64,000 nt of DNA. Origin: Phocoenobacter uteri. Lineage in GTDB: Bacteria > Pseudomonadota > Gammaproteobacteria > Enterobacterales > Pasteurellaceae. Below, piece by piece: positions 21,604-32,768 of the stretch; position 1 is the stretch's first letter, and each line of letters starts with the position of its first letter. The translations under genes were made by a program, and so were the position numbers. The notes under the pieces were generated by a model. That model made no database searches, was not told the DNA's origin, and worked only from the letters and a program-made list of their open reading frames with translations. The stretch covers positions 186,001 through 250,000 of the forward strand of contig NZ_UGTA01000001.1 of NCBI RefSeq assembly GCF_900454895.1, read 5' to 3'.

Positions 21604-22182
21604 ATGGCAATAATTTTAGGAATAGATCCCGGATCTCGTGTAACTGGCTACGGCGTGATCCGTCAAACAGGGCGACATTTAGAATATCTAGGCAGTGGAG
21701 CAATTCGTACCAAAGTGGACGATCTTCCAACACGTTTAAAATATATTTATGCAGGTGTGAGTGAAATTATCATTCAGTTTCAACCTGAAATGTTTGCGAT
21801 TGAGCAAGTCTTTATGTCTAAAAATGCGGATTCAGCCTTAAAACTTGGACAAGCACGTGGCACAGCCATAGTAGCAGCGGTTAATCACGATTTACCCGTG
21901 TTTGAATATGCGGCTCGTTTAGTAAAACAAACCGTTGTTGGAAAAGGTTCGGCGGATAAAGTACAGGTGCAAGATATGGTCACTCGTATTCTCAAACTTT
22001 CAGCTACACCACAAGCTGATGCGGCAGACGCTCTTGCGATTGCGATTACTCACGCTCATTCAATTCAACATTCTTTAACGATCGCAAAGCAGACTAAACA
22101 AAAAGTGAGCTCAGAGAAAGAAGAAATTTTAGCGTTAATGAAAACTCGCTATTCTCGGGGACGTTTTCGTTTAAAGGGTTAG
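21604..22182 (+). CDS. ruvC: RuvC, Holliday junction resolvase
   Basis: A 192-residue RNase H-fold endonuclease that cuts Holliday junctions after RuvAB branch migration. All four catalytic acids are visible: D8 (ILGIDPG), E67 (AIEQVF), D139 and D142 ([10 protein letters not shown]). Length fits the family. It is followed 2 bases later by a TatD-family gene; ruvA and ruvB are not in this window, which differs from the ruvCAB or yebC-ruvC clusters of many relatives. Confidence 0.96.
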   Translation: MAIILGIDPGSRVTGYGVIRQTGRHLEYLGSGAIRTKVDDLPTRLKYIYAGVSEIIIQFQPEMFAIEQVFMSKNADSALKLGQARGTAIVAAVNHDLPVFEYAARLVKQTVVGKGSADKVQVQDMVTRILKLSATPQADAADALAIAITHAHSIQHSLTIAKQTKQKVSSEKEEILALMKTRYSRGRFRLKG

Positions 22183-22184
22183 AT

Positions 22185-22988
22185 ATGTTACGATTTTTTG
22201 ATACCCACGCCCATCTTGATTTATTAGGCTTAAAAACTGAAGAAACAGCACAGCAGTTAATTGCAAATGCTCAATTAGTGGGTGTTGAGAAAATTTTGAT
22301 CCCCACTATTTTTGCAAAAGATTTTGAAAAAATCACCGCTTATAGCGAGCCTTTTTCACAACAACTTGTGTATGGTTTTGGTTTACACCCTTATTTTATT
22401 GAGCAACATCAAAAGAGCGATTTAGATTATTTAGAAAAATCATTAAGCAATAGAAATTCCCAATGTGTTGCCATTGCAGAAATCGGCTTAGATAAACGCT
22501 TAGCCCCTGAATTATGGCAAAAGCAGTGTGATTTTTTAGTTTCTCAATTAGAAATAGCAAAGCAGTTTAATTTACCTGTGAGTTTGCATAGTGTGAAAAC
22601 CCACAGCGAACTGTATGCTTTTTTAAACCAAGCTCAATTATCCCAAACAGGTGTGATCCACGCATTTAATGGCAGTTTTCAGCAGGCAAAAAATTTTGTG
22701 GATTTGGGGTATAAAATTGGTGTGGGTGGTTCAATTACTTATCCACGAGCCAATAAAACTCGCCAAGCCATCGCCAAATTACCCCTTGATGCCTTAGTAT
22801 TAGAAACGGATAGTCCTGATATGCCGATTTATCAACAGCAGGGAAAAGTAAATCGTCCTGAGCGGATAATTGAAATTTTTGAGGTTTTGTGTGAATTGAG
22901 ATCAGAAAGTAGAGAAGAAATAGCGGAACAGATTTGGCAAACAAGCGGTCAGATTTTTAGTGATTTTTACCAAAAATCTGACCGCTAG
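22185..22988 (+). CDS. TatD-family metal-dependent hydrolase (YjjV-like)
   Basis: A 267-residue TIM-barrel metallohydrolase. Metal ligands are seen in FDTHAHLD (residues 5-12), AEIGLD, two later histidines (LHSVKTH, IHAFNG) and LETDSPDMP. TatD-family proteins act as 3'-5' DNA/RNA exonucleases or related phosphoesterases; the sequence is closer to the YjjV branch than to TatD itself. It follows ruvC by 2 bases. The last 15 codons encode an inverted pair of uptake sequences that also forms the transcript-ending hairpin. Confidence 0.88.
   Translation: MLRFFDTHAHLDLLGLKTEETAQQLIANAQLVGVEKILIPTIFAKDFEKITAYSEPFSQQLVYGFGLHPYFIEQHQKSDLDYLEKSLSNRNSQCVAIAEIGLDKRLAPELWQKQCDFLVSQLEIAKQFNLPVSLHSVKTHSELYAFLNQAQLSQTGVIHAFNGSFQQAKNFVDLGYKIGVGGSITYPRANKTRQAIAKLPLDALVLETDSPDMPIYQQQGKVNRPERIIEIFEVLCELRSESREEIAEQIWQTSGQIFSDFYQKSDR
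22943..22987 (+). terminator. Hairpin of two uptake sequences inside the 3' end of a coding region
   Basis: AAGCGGTCAGATTTTT and AAAAATCTGACCGCT form a 15-bp stem lying entirely within the final codons of the TatD-family gene. A T-run after the stem is lacking, so it may act as a weak terminator or an RNA-stabilising stem. Confidence 0.5.
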
Positions 22989-23011
22989 TCACTACATAAA
23001 TAATACTTTAA

Positions 23012-23725
23012 TTAGCTTAATGTCCCACAAAAACGATAGCCTTCACCGTGAATAGTAATGATAATTTCAGGTGTGTTTGGATAGGCTTCAAAGTGCTTTC
23101 TGATGCGACGAATTGTTACATCAACAGTTCTGTCGTGGGGTTTTAATTCACGTCCTGTCATTGTATAGAGCAATGCTTCACGGGTTTGAATTTTGCCTGG
23201 GTTTTCACAGAAATGTTGTAATAAGCGGAATTCACTACGAGGTAATTTTGTTGCCGTGCCATCAGGAGTGATTAACGAGCGACTATTGATATCTAACGTC
23301 CAACCATTAAATTTGTAACTTTCAATGCTAATATCTTGGTTGGATTTGTTATTTTCTGACATTGTGCGATGTAACAAATTTCTTGCACGAATGGTTAATT
23401 CACGAGGGTTAAAAGGTTTGGTGATGTAATCATCCGCACCAATTTCTAAACCCAGAATACGATCAATTTCATTATCACGTCCTGTTAAGAACATCAGTGC
23501 AATATTGGTATTCTCACGCAATTCTCTTGCTAAGATTAACCCATTTTTACCTGGCAGATTGATATCCATAATAATAAGGTGGATAACTTGCTGTTTCAAT
23601 ATTACCGACATTTCATTACCATTTGTCGCTTCAAAAACATTGTAGCCTTCAGCTTCAAAAATGGTTTTTAATGTATTACGGGTAACCGCTTCGTCTTCAA
23701 CAATTAAAATTTGTGGCTCTTGCAT
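23012..23725 (-). CDS. arcA: ArcA, redox response regulator
   Basis: An OmpR-family response regulator of 237 residues that controls respiratory genes under low oxygen with the sensor ArcB. The receiver has acidic E10/D11 and phosphoacceptor D54 ([12 protein letters not shown]); the winged-helix DNA-binding domain includes [17 protein letters not shown] and [15 protein letters not shown]. Length and sequence follow E. coli ArcA (238). It is a single gene, with its end facing the TatD-family gene. Confidence 0.97.
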   Translation of the reverse strand: MQEPQILIVEDEAVTRNTLKTIFEAEGYNVFEATNGNEMSVILKQQVIHLIIMDINLPGKNGLILARELRENTNIALMFLTGRDNEIDRILGLEIGADDYITKPFNPRELTIRARNLLHRTMSENNKSNQDISIESYKFNGWTLDINSRSLITPDGTATKLPRSEFRLLQHFCENPGKIQTREALLYTMTGRELKPHDRTVDVTIRRIRKHFEAYPNTPEIIITIHGEGYRFCGTLS

Positions 23726-23847
23726 TTTTATCTCTTTTCTTTATCTGATGTTACAAAATATTATTATAAGGTTATTTTCTGTTTAAACAATCAATTGAAT
23801 AATCAATTTATTATTTTGGATCAAAATTTTAACAAATATTACAACTT

Positions 23848-24528
23848 CTATTTTCTATTATCAACACCAATGTGCAAATAATTGCCATCGATATCCGCTA
23901 AACTACGAAAACCGATATTATGGATTTCATAATTATTCTTATTTATTGATTTATAATCAAAATTTTCATGATGATGTCCGTGAAAAATCTTTTTTACTTG
24001 CATTTTTTCCGCTAATTTGTTGATAACGCCAAAGCCTTTTAAATGGGGACGTGGTGCTTCGTGACAAATCAAAATATCCGCTTTTTGTTGTTCTAAGATT
24101 TCAATATCAGACGGAAAAATAGACACTCTATGACGTAATGGGATACCGCCACGCCACACTTTACTTGGATTATATTGACAATAGTGAATATGATCTAAAA
24201 ACATTGGGCGATTAGGTGGCATCCAAATATGCCCACGAAAAACGCCGCCAAGCCCTGCAATTTTAACACCTTGAATTTCAACGACACGATTGTGTAAATT
24301 ACGTTCTTGCCAGTGCGTTCCCCAAATTGCGTCATAAGAGGCGACGGTTTTGCTATCGTGATTGCCGTGAATAAACCAAATATCACAATGCTGAGCCAGT
24401 TTATCGAGCTCTTCACAGCTGGTCAGTTGTAAATCGCCCAAAATCACTAACGCAACGTTATCCCTTTCTTTTACAAAGGGATAAAGGTGGTCATAAGAGC
24501 CGTGCGGATCGCCTGCAAAAAGTATCAT
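23848..24528 (-). CDS. Calcineurin-like metallophosphoesterase
   Basis: A 226-residue cytoplasmic protein with the metallophosphoesterase signature in order: GDPHGSYDH (residues 6-14), GDLQ, GNHD, HEAPRPH and GHHHENFD. The usual D-x-H is preserved (D7, H9) but the second motif reads GDLQ rather than GDxxD. Substrate cannot be inferred. It lies 15 bases downstream of nadR on the same strand, so it may be cotranscribed with nadR-ispF. Confidence 0.85.
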   Translation of the reverse strand: MILFAGDPHGSYDHLYPFVKERDNVALVILGDLQLTSCEELDKLAQHCDIWFIHGNHDSKTVASYDAIWGTHWQERNLHNRVVEIQGVKIAGLGGVFRGHIWMPPNRPMFLDHIHYCQYNPSKVWRGGIPLRHRVSIFPSDIEILEQQKADILICHEAPRPHLKGFGVINKLAEKMQVKKIFHGHHHENFDYKSINKNNYEIHNIGFRSLADIDGNYLHIGVDNRK

Positions 24529-24543
24529 TCGTTTTTATTCTCG

Positions 24544-25809
<1,266 letters not shown>

Positions 25810-26286
25810 TTAAATTTTTACTAAAAGAGCCACAGCTTCGCAAGCGATACCTTCGCCACGACCTGTAAAACCAAGCTTTTCAGTGGTGGTCGCTTTTACA
25901 TTGACTTGCATCACATCACACTGTAAATCCTCTGCAATCGTTTGTCGCATTTGGTCGATATAAGGACGCATTTTAGGTGCTTGAGCAATAATTGTGACAT
26001 CAACGTTGCCCACTTTATAACCTTGCTCACGCACTTGTTGATAGGCTTCAATCAACAATCCACGGCTGTCCGCCCCTTTAAATTGTGGATCGGTATCAGG
26101 GAATAATTTACCAATATCACCTAAGGCTACTGCACCTAGCAATGCGTCTGTTAACGCGTGTAAGGCAACATCGCCATCTGAGTGAGCGATAAAACCTTTA
26201 TCATAAGGGATTGTGACACCGCCAATAATTAACGGATTATCACTGCCAAAAGCGTGAACATCAAAGCCGTGTCCAATTCTAATCAT
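25810..26286 (-). CDS. ispF: IspF, 2-C-methyl-D-erythritol 2,4-cyclodiphosphate synthase
   Basis: A 158-residue MEP-pathway enzyme, standard length, forming the cyclic diphosphate intermediate of isoprenoid synthesis. Zinc ligands are in GHGFDVHAF (D8, H10) and the later [18 protein letters not shown]; the C-terminal [16 protein letters not shown] is conserved. Its start overlaps the ispD end by 8 bases, the usual ispDF coupling. Confidence 0.97.
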   Translation of the reverse strand: MIRIGHGFDVHAFGSDNPLIIGGVTIPYDKGFIAHSDGDVALHALTDALLGAVALGDIGKLFPDTDPQFKGADSRGLLIEAYQQVREQGYKVGNVDVTIIAQAPKMRPYIDQMRQTIAEDLQCDVMQVNVKATTTEKLGFTGRGEGIACEAVALLVKI

Positions 26287-26968
26287 TTTTTCTTCCTTCT
26301 TGTGCCAAATAAAATTCAGCCAAAGCTAAATCTTCGGGGCGAGTAATTTTTAAGTTATCGGAACGTCCTTCAACCAGTTGTGGTGCGTAACCTAATAATT
26401 CCATTGCGGACGCCTCATCGGTAACTGTTTCATTATTTTGAAATGCTGAAATCAACGCTTTTTTTAATAAGCCCGCATTGAAAAATTGTGGGGTTAAGGC
26501 TCGCCACAGGGTGCTACGATCTTCGGTTTTCACAATTTGAGATTGAGTATTGGCACGTTTCATTGTATCCACGACTGGGGTTGCTAAAATCCCACCATTA
26601 AGATCCGATATTTGCAAAATTTTATCTAAATCTGACCGCTTTAAACAAGGACGAGCTGCGTCGTGAACCAGCACCCAAGTCTCATCATTCACTTCTTTTA
26701 ACGCATTAAATACAGAATCTGCACGGGTTTCTCCGCCATACACAATCTGAATTTTATCTGATTTTAAAATTGCAAGATCCTGATAAAATTCGTCCGCTTG
26801 TGAAACGGCAACGATCACTTTTTGGATCTTTTCGTGCTGTAAGAAAAGTGCAAGGGAATGCTCTAAAATGGTTTTCCCTTGCAATTTCATATATTGCTTT
26901 GGCAACGTTGCGTTCATTCGTGAGCCAACACCAGAGGCGGGTATAATCGCAATAATTTGACGTTGCAT
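26279..26968 (-). CDS. ispD: IspD, 2-C-methyl-D-erythritol 4-phosphate cytidylyltransferase
   Basis: A 229-residue nucleotidyltransferase adding CMP to methylerythritol phosphate. The CTP-binding loop PASGVGSRM (residues 10-18), the [17 protein letters not shown] block and [11 protein letters not shown] are clear. It contains an uptake sequence on the opposite sense (TCTGACCGCTT near 26631) that encodes LKRSDLD. It overlaps ftsB by one base and ispF by 8 bases. Confidence 0.97.
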   Translation of the reverse strand: MQRQIIAIIPASGVGSRMNATLPKQYMKLQGKTILEHSLALFLQHEKIQKVIVAVSQADEFYQDLAILKSDKIQIVYGGETRADSVFNALKEVNDETWVLVHDAARPCLKRSDLDKILQISDLNGGILATPVVDTMKRANTQSQIVKTEDRSTLWRALTPQFFNAGLLKKALISAFQNNETVTDEASAMELLGYAPQLVEGRSDNLKITRPEDLALAEFYLAQEGRKND

Positions 26969-27255
26969 TATCTTCCCTTCATATTTGGTTCAACCACACG
27001 ATAAAATACTTCATCTTTCTTGATTTGCTCATATTCCATTCTGGCACGCTCTTCTAAGGCATCAACACCATTGGTTAAATCTTCAATTTCTGCTGAAATT
27101 TTATTATTACGATCAAGTAGTTGCTGTGTTTCTTTTTTTAACTCTTCAACCGCAACCTGAGCATCTTGGTAATCCGTCCAGCCATTTTGACCAAACCAAA
27201 AATGCCCTTGAAAAATGAGCAATAACAGTCCAAGAAAGACGATCAATAAACGCAT
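26968..27255 (-). CDS. ftsB: FtsB, divisome protein
   Basis: A 95-residue bitopic membrane protein with an N-terminal transmembrane helix ([19 protein letters not shown]) and a periplasmic coiled coil (about residues 30-70), ending in the conserved [19 protein letters not shown] region. FtsB bridges FtsQ and FtsL at the division site. Gene order ftsB-ispD-ispF matches E. coli. It begins 11 bases after metG. Confidence 0.93.
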   Translation of the reverse strand: MRLLIVFLGLLLLIFQGHFWFGQNGWTDYQDAQVAVEELKKETQQLLDRNNKISAEIEDLTNGVDALEERARMEYEQIKKDEVFYRVVEPNMKGR

Positions 27256-27266
27256 TTTATATCCTA

Positions 27267-29324
27267 TTATTTAACTTGCATACCAGCAGTTACGCCACTG
27301 TCTGCCGAGAGTAAGAATAAATCTGAACCGCCTGTTCCCGCTGATAAAATCATTCCTTCTGAGGTGCCAAATTTCATCTTACGAGGTGCAAGGTTAGCGA
27401 CCATAATCACAAAACGTCCTTCTAATTCTTGTGGATTAGAATAAGCCGCTTTAATGCCTGAAATCACTTCACGCTGATGATCTCCTAAGTCTAATTGGAA
27501 ACGTAATAATTTCTTAGACTCTTTCACTTCTTTACATTTCAAGACCTTCGCCACACGCATATCAATTTTTGCAAAATCATCAATGGTAATTTCAGGGGCA
27601 ATAGGCTCTACTTTTGCGTTTGTCGAAGCGGTCTGTTTTTGATCATTTTTTGCAATTTCTTGTTTTTGCGTTGCTTCAAACAGCGCTTTGGTTTCTTCTT
27701 TTACTGCTTCTGTTTGTTTTTGATCTAAACGAGAGAATAACGCTTTAAACGGTGTCACTTCGTGGTTTAGTAATGGTGTTGCAATATTATTCCACGTTAA
27801 TTCTGTTTGTAAGAATGCTTCTGATTTTTCAGCAAGCACTGGCATTACTGGTTTCAAGTAGGTCATTAACACACGGAATAATTGAATTCCCATCGAGCAA
27901 ACGTCGTGTAATTCTTGCTCTTTACCTTCTTCTTTGGCTAACACCCAAGGGGCTTTTTCATCAACATATTTATTCGCTTTATCCGCTAATGCCATAATTT
28001 CACGGATCGCTTTGCTATATTCACGATCTTCATAAAATGTAGCGATTTGCTGTGATTTTTCAGTAAATTCAGCAAAAAGGGCTTCATCATCAAGTTTGCC
28101 GCTTAATTTGTTATCAAAACGTTTCTTGATAAAACCTGCATTACGAGAAGCTAAATTCACTAATTTATTGACGATATCACTGTTTACACGCTGAACGAAG
28201 TCTTCTAGGTTTAAGTCTAAATCTTCAATACGATTATGTAATTTTGCGGCGTAGTAATAACGTAAACATTCTGGATCGATATGTTTTAAATAGGTGCTTG
28301 CTTGAATGAATGTACCACGCGATTTTGACATTTTCTCGCCATTTACGGTCACATAGCCGTGCGTGAAAATATTAGTTGGTTTACGCAATCCTGCACCGTC
28401 TAACATTGCTGGCCAGAATAAGCTGTGGAAGTAAACAATATCTTTACCGATAAAGTGATAAAGCTCGGCTTCGCTGTCTTTATTCCAAAACTCGTCAAAA
28501 TTTACGCCTGTGCGATTACAATAGTTTTTGAATGACGCCATATAACCGATAGGAGCGTCTAACCAAACGTAGAAATATTTATCTTCGGTATCCGGAATTT
28601 TAAAGCCAAAATAAGGGGCATCACGGCTGATATCCCATTGTTGCAAGCCACTTTCAAACCACTCTTGCATTTTGTTAGCAATTTCAGTCTGTAATGAACC
28701 TGAACGTGTCCACTCTTTTAGCATTTCTGCAAAACTTGGCAAATCAAAGAAAAAGTGTTCTGATTCTTTGGTGATCGGTGTTGCACCTGAAACCGCAGAG
28801 CGTGGATTGATTAAATCCATTGGGCTATAAGTTTCTGAACAGACTTCACAGTTATCGCCATATTGATCTTCTGCTTTACATTTTGGGCAAGTGCCTTTCA
28901 CGAAGCGATCAGGTAAGAACATCTGTTTTTCAGGGTCAAAAAGCTGTGAAATCACGCGGGTTTTGATAAAGCCATTCGCTTTTAATTTGCCATAAATATC
29001 TGCCACAATCTCACGATTTTCATCACTGTGAGTTGAATGATAATTATCAAAGCTGATATTAAAACCTTCAAAGTCAGCGGTATGGCTTGCTTTTGCTTGC
29101 TCGATCAACTGCTCAGGTGTAATCCCAAGTTTATCAGCATTCAACATAATTGGCGTACCGTGTGCGTCATCAGCACACACAAAATAGACTTCATTACCAC
29201 ACATACGTTGAAAACGAACCCAAATATCCGCTTGAATATGTTCAAGCATATGCCCTAAATGGATCGCCCCATTTGCATAAGGCAAGGCACAAGTGACTAA
29301 CATTTTACGATTTTGATTTGACAT
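27267..29324 (-). CDS. metG: MetG, methionyl-tRNA synthetase
   Basis: A 685-residue class I synthetase. Visible are the HIGH-like [10 protein letters not shown] near residue 18, a zinc-binding knuckle CPKC...CEVC near residues 143-161, KMSKSRGTF, and a C-terminal tRNA-binding (Arc1p/EMAP-like) domain from about residue 580 that also mediates dimerisation. A lysine/alanine/threonine-rich linker (about 540-575) includes an uptake core. It leads the metG-ftsB-ispD-ispF-nadR unit on the minus strand. Confidence 0.98.
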   Translation of the reverse strand: MSNQNRKMLVTCALPYANGAIHLGHMLEHIQADIWVRFQRMCGNEVYFVCADDAHGTPIMLNADKLGITPEQLIEQAKASHTADFEGFNISFDNYHSTHSDENREIVADIYGKLKANGFIKTRVISQLFDPEKQMFLPDRFVKGTCPKCKAEDQYGDNCEVCSETYSPMDLINPRSAVSGATPITKESEHFFFDLPSFAEMLKEWTRSGSLQTEIANKMQEWFESGLQQWDISRDAPYFGFKIPDTEDKYFYVWLDAPIGYMASFKNYCNRTGVNFDEFWNKDSEAELYHFIGKDIVYFHSLFWPAMLDGAGLRKPTNIFTHGYVTVNGEKMSKSRGTFIQASTYLKHIDPECLRYYYAAKLHNRIEDLDLNLEDFVQRVNSDIVNKLVNLASRNAGFIKKRFDNKLSGKLDDEALFAEFTEKSQQIATFYEDREYSKAIREIMALADKANKYVDEKAPWVLAKEEGKEQELHDVCSMGIQLFRVLMTYLKPVMPVLAEKSEAFLQTELTWNNIATPLLNHEVTPFKALFSRLDQKQTEAVKEETKALFEATQKQEIAKNDQKQTASTNAKVEPIAPEITIDDFAKIDMRVAKVLKCKEVKESKKLLRFQLDLGDHQREVISGIKAAYSNPQELEGRFVIMVANLAPRKMKFGTSEGMILSAGTGGSDLFLLSADSGVTAGMQVK

Positions 29325-29442
29325 TATTATTCTCTGTTAAAATTTGGACGAAAAATTGTGGTGATTGTAGCGTAAATAATGAAAATTTTCTAGTTAATGT
29401 AAAGTAAATATACCTTAAAACATTTAATTAGTTTTATGCTAA

Positions 29443-29799
29443 ACCTTTCTTAGAAAATTTAGAAAAGGTATCATTTCATCCAAAATGAAAAGTGTTTATG
29501 CAGGTTGGGTACAAGAATGGGGAAAGGGGATTTCTTCACAGTTAAATCTCAATTTTGCATTGCGTCATTATGATGATGAAGCGTTTTTACCCGCAGGAAG
29601 TAGTTTGCGACTTTATCTCGGTAAGCAAAGAAAAGATAAAATCTATTCTACTAATTTAATGCTGTGGAAACGAGATTGGCATTTATTGGGCGTGACACCA
29701 AAATTAAAATTTTCTTGGAAACAGCAAAAAAGTAATTTATCTACAATGTATTCCTATAAAGAAAAAAATGTTCATTTAATTTTTGAAAAATCTTTTTAG
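29443..29799 (+). pseudogene. 3' remnant of a Slam-type (DUF560) outer-membrane translocon gene
   Basis: An open frame of 118 codons, the last 105 from an ATG at 29485. The product resembles the end of the barrel of surface lipoprotein assembly modulators: AGWVQEWGKGISSQLNLNFA, a RKDKIYSTNLMLWKRDWH strand pair, GVTPKLKFSWKQQKSN, YSYKEKNVHLIFEKSF and the terminal phenylalanine. Slams are about 480-500 residues with an N-terminal TPR domain; everything before the last few strands is missing and a TAA stands at 29440. No signal peptide is present, so the fragment cannot be functional alone. Confidence 0.65.
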
Positions 29800-29817
29800 T
29801 CTTTTAATGGTTAAACA

Positions 29818-29876
29818 AGCGGTTAAATTTTTATCAAAATTTGCAAATTGTAAATTTCAGTAAAAATCTAACCGCT
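29818..29876. terminator. Inverted pair of uptake sequences
   Basis: CAAGCGGTTAAATTTTTA and TAAAAATCTAACCGCTTG face each other across about 25 bases after the Slam remnant. They form a stem able to terminate on either strand. Confidence 0.6.
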
Positions 29877-29978
29877 TGTTCTTATGAAAAAAGATATTTT
29901 TATATTTAAGCACTTTTTATTTGTAATCTATGATGAAATTTCGCAAAATAGCACAAGTTTTAGTTAGGAAAATCAAAA

Positions 29979-30662
29979 ATGACAACAGAATTACTTCGCT
30001 GTGAAAATATCAGTAAATTTTATCAAGAAGGGGATTTGAAAACCCAAGTGCTAAATAATGTTTCTTTTTCAATGAATAAGGGCGAGTTGGTTTCGATAGT
30101 GGGAAGCTCTGGTTCGGGAAAAAGTACGTTGCTTCATACACTTGGCGGATTAGATCAGCCGAGCGAAGGTAAGGTGTTTATTCATCAGAAATTATTACAA
30201 GGGCTTTCAAGCAATAATTTGGCACAGCTACGTAATCAATATTTGGGGTTTGTGTATCAATTTCATCATTTAATGGCAGATTTTAGTGCGATTGAGAATG
30301 TGATGATGCCATTGCTGATTGGGAAAACCAATAAAGCAGAAGCAATGGATCGTGCAGAGAAAATGTTGCAAGCGGTGGGGCTTTCCCATCGTATTAAACA
30401 TCGTCCTTCTGCGTTATCAGGTGGTGAGCGTCAGCGAGTGGCGATTGCTCGTGCGTTGGTGAATAATCCTGCCTTAGTGTTAGCGGATGAGCCAACAGGG
30501 AATTTAGATCATAAAACCACAGAAAGTATTTTTGAGTTAATTAAGCAGTTAAATGCAGAACAAAATATCGCTTTTTTATTGGTTACTCACGATTTATCCC
30601 TTGCGGGTCAATTTAGCCGTAAATTGCGTATGCAAGACGGAATTTTGCAAGAGGAATGCTAA
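29979..30662 (+). CDS. lolD: LolD, lipoprotein-releasing ABC transporter ATPase
   Basis: The 227-residue ATPase of the LolCDE complex, which extracts outer-membrane lipoproteins from the inner membrane and hands them to LolA. Walker [10 protein letters not shown] (about residues 42-50), signature LSGGERQR, Walker [14 protein letters not shown] and the switch histidine in VTHD are all present. The LolD-specific EGKV...[10 protein letters not shown] segment is clear. It is followed directly by lolE with overlap or a one-base junction. Confidence 0.96.
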   Translation: MTTELLRCENISKFYQEGDLKTQVLNNVSFSMNKGELVSIVGSSGSGKSTLLHTLGGLDQPSEGKVFIHQKLLQGLSSNNLAQLRNQYLGFVYQFHHLMADFSAIENVMMPLLIGKTNKAEAMDRAEKMLQAVGLSHRIKHRPSALSGGERQRVAIARALVNNPALVLADEPTGNLDHKTTESIFELIKQLNAEQNIAFLLVTHDLSLAGQFSRKLRMQDGILQEEC

Positions 30663-31912
30663 TGAATAATCCTTTTTTTATTAGCTGGCGATATCAAAAA
30701 ACAAAACAAAAAAATCGCCTTGTTTCGTTGATTTCAGCATTTTCAAGTATCGGTATTGCACTTGGTGTGATGGTGTTGATTGTTGGATTAAGTGCGATGA
30801 ATGGGTTTGAAAAAGAGCTTAATCAACGAGTACTTTCTGTTGTACCGCACGCTGAATTGACATCTTATGAAAACGGACAGCAACAGCCTATTGATGATGG
30901 AAGCAAATTAGAAAAATTAGTAAAAAGTAATAAAAATATAACCGCTATATCTCCCTTCGTCAATTTTTCTGCCTTGATTGAGAATGGGGCAAAATTGAAA
31001 ATTGCTCAAGTGAAAGGCATTGAACCTGAAAAAGAACAGTTAGCAAGTCAGTTATATAAATTTATCCCTTCACAGGAGTGGCAAGCCTTTAAAAAAGAGG
31101 GCGGATTGATTTTAGGGGCAGGAATTGCTCGTGATCTAAATGTTAAACAAGGTGATGAAGTCACACTATTATTACCTCAAATCAGTGATGATGGAAAATT
31201 TAGTCAGCCACAGCGTTTTAATATCAATGTGGCGGGGATTTTAAGATTGGATGGTCAGCTAGATCATAGCTATGCGTTATTACCTCTTACGACTGCTCAA
31301 GAGCTACTTGGGTATACGAATAATCAATATTCAGGGATCGAGTTTTCGGTCAACCAGCCTTTTGAGATTAAAAAAATTACGCTACCAGAACTTAATTATT
31401 TTGAGCAACCATTATATATGCAAACGTGGATTGATAAATTTGGTTATATGTATAATGATATTCATTTGGTGCGAACAATAATGTATATTGCGATGGTGTT
31501 AGTGATTGGTGTGGCGTGTTTTAATATTATTTCTACCTTAATTATGGCCGTTAAAGACAAGCAAGGCGACATTGCGATTTTACGTACGCTGGGGGCAAAT
31601 AATCGGTTTATTCAGCAGATTTTTCTCTGTTATGGATTGCTTGCTGGATTAAAAGGAGCGATTGCAGGAATTTTATTAGGCATTTTAGTGTCTGTTAATC
31701 TAACGTCAATGATTCAAGGTTTAGAAAATATCATTGGAATAAAATTGCTCTCAGATGGTATTTATTTTGTGAATTTTTTACCAAGTGAGCTACATTGGTT
31801 AGATATTGTTTGGGTGCTGGTTGCAACGATTATTATTAGTTTAGTGGCGAGTCTTTATCCAGCTATTCGAGCCTCTAAATTAGAACCAGCAAAAGTGTTG
31901 AGTGGATATTAG
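30662..31912 (+). CDS. lolE: LolE/LolC, lipoprotein-releasing permease
   Basis: A 416-residue FtsX-type permease: N-terminal transmembrane helix in SSIGIALGVMVLIVGLSAMNGFE, a large periplasmic domain (about residues 50-265), then three helices ending in LYPAIRASKLEPAKVLSGY. Sequence is closer to E. coli LolE than LolC (QVKGIEPEKEQ, GYMYNDIHLVRTIMY, FLPSELHWLD). I choose the ATG at 30662, sharing the last base of the lolD stop and having GAGG 7 bases upstream, over one at 30656. The partner LolC is not in the window. Confidence 0.92.
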   Translation: MNNPFFISWRYQKTKQKNRLVSLISAFSSIGIALGVMVLIVGLSAMNGFEKELNQRVLSVVPHAELTSYENGQQQPIDDGSKLEKLVKSNKNITAISPFVNFSALIENGAKLKIAQVKGIEPEKEQLASQLYKFIPSQEWQAFKKEGGLILGAGIARDLNVKQGDEVTLLLPQISDDGKFSQPQRFNINVAGILRLDGQLDHSYALLPLTTAQELLGYTNNQYSGIEFSVNQPFEIKKITLPELNYFEQPLYMQTWIDKFGYMYNDIHLVRTIMYIAMVLVIGVACFNIISTLIMAVKDKQGDIAILRTLGANNRFIQQIFLCYGLLAGLKGAIAGILLGILVSVNLTSMIQGLENIIGIKLLSDGIYFVNFLPSELHWLDIVWVLVATIIISLVASLYPAIRASKLEPAKVLSGY

Positions 31913-32009
31913 AAAGAAAATAAAGGATTAGTAAAAATACGGAAATTATTTTTTGATTTATCACAAATTTATGATGAAATTTCTGATTTTTTCCGTTATT
32001 CTGTAAATT

Positions 32010-32723
32010 ATGATTTCTCAGTTACCATTGCCAATTCATCAAGTAAATGATGAAACCTTAGAGAATTTTTATGCACAAAACAGCCTCGTGTTGTTAGATT
32101 CGCTACGCCAAAATTTTGGTCAGGTGACCCAACCTTTTTTCTATATTTGGGGAAATGAAAGTTGTGGCAAAAGCCATTTGCTTAAAGCGGTCAATAATCA
32201 TTTTCTAATGGAACAACGCAATGCCAGTTATATTCCATTACAAAAATCTTGTTACTTTTCCTCTGTGGTGCTTGAAAATACTGATTTCCTCGATGTGATT
32301 TGCCTTGATGATATTCAACTTATTGTAGGCGATAGCGAATGGGAAGAAGCATTATTTGATCTTTTCAATCGTTTAAGAGAGCAGCAAAGTAGCAATCAAC
32401 AACGTAAAACATTGTTGTTAATTAGTGCAAATTGCCCGCCTAATCAGTTAAATATTAAATTACCTGATTTACGCTCACGCTTAAATTGGGGTGAGGTTTA
32501 TCAACTTAAAAGTTTCACAGATGAAGAAAAATGTACTATTTTACAGCAACGAGCGAACCAAAAAGGATTAGAGCTATCCAGTGAAGTGGCTAACTTCCTA
32601 TTAAAACGCCTCGATCGAGATCTAAATTCACTGATTGATACCTTAGATGAGCTTGATCAAGCCTCTTTACAAGCACAGCGAAAAATCACTGTGCCTTTTG
32701 TGAAAGAGATTTTACATCTTTAA
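32010..32723 (+). CDS. hda: Hda, regulatory inactivator of DnaA
   Basis: A 237-residue AAA+ protein homologous to the ATPase domain of DnaA. With the sliding clamp it stimulates DnaA-ATP hydrolysis to prevent re-initiation. Seen here: an N-terminal clamp-binding stretch MISQLPLPI (QLPLPI box), Walker A-like GNESCGKSHLL, Walker B ICLDDIQ, and the sensor LPDLRSRLNWG arginine region. Length is normal. An uptake core in AAAGCGGTCAAT encodes part of the segment just after Walker A. Confidence 0.93.
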   Translation: MISQLPLPIHQVNDETLENFYAQNSLVLLDSLRQNFGQVTQPFFYIWGNESCGKSHLLKAVNNHFLMEQRNASYIPLQKSCYFSSVVLENTDFLDVICLDDIQLIVGDSEWEEALFDLFNRLREQQSSNQQRKTLLLISANCPPNQLNIKLPDLRSRLNWGEVYQLKSFTDEEKCTILQQRANQKGLELSSEVANFLLKRLDRDLNSLIDTLDELDQASLQAQRKITVPFVKEILHL

Positions 32724-32768
32724 TTTTTGCAAATTTTCAGCAAAATATAACCGCTTATATTTACACTT

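Noticed and set aside
29485..29799. Functional small outer-membrane protein
   Set aside because: It has no signal peptide and matches only the C-terminal strands of a much larger barrel, so a remnant is more likely.
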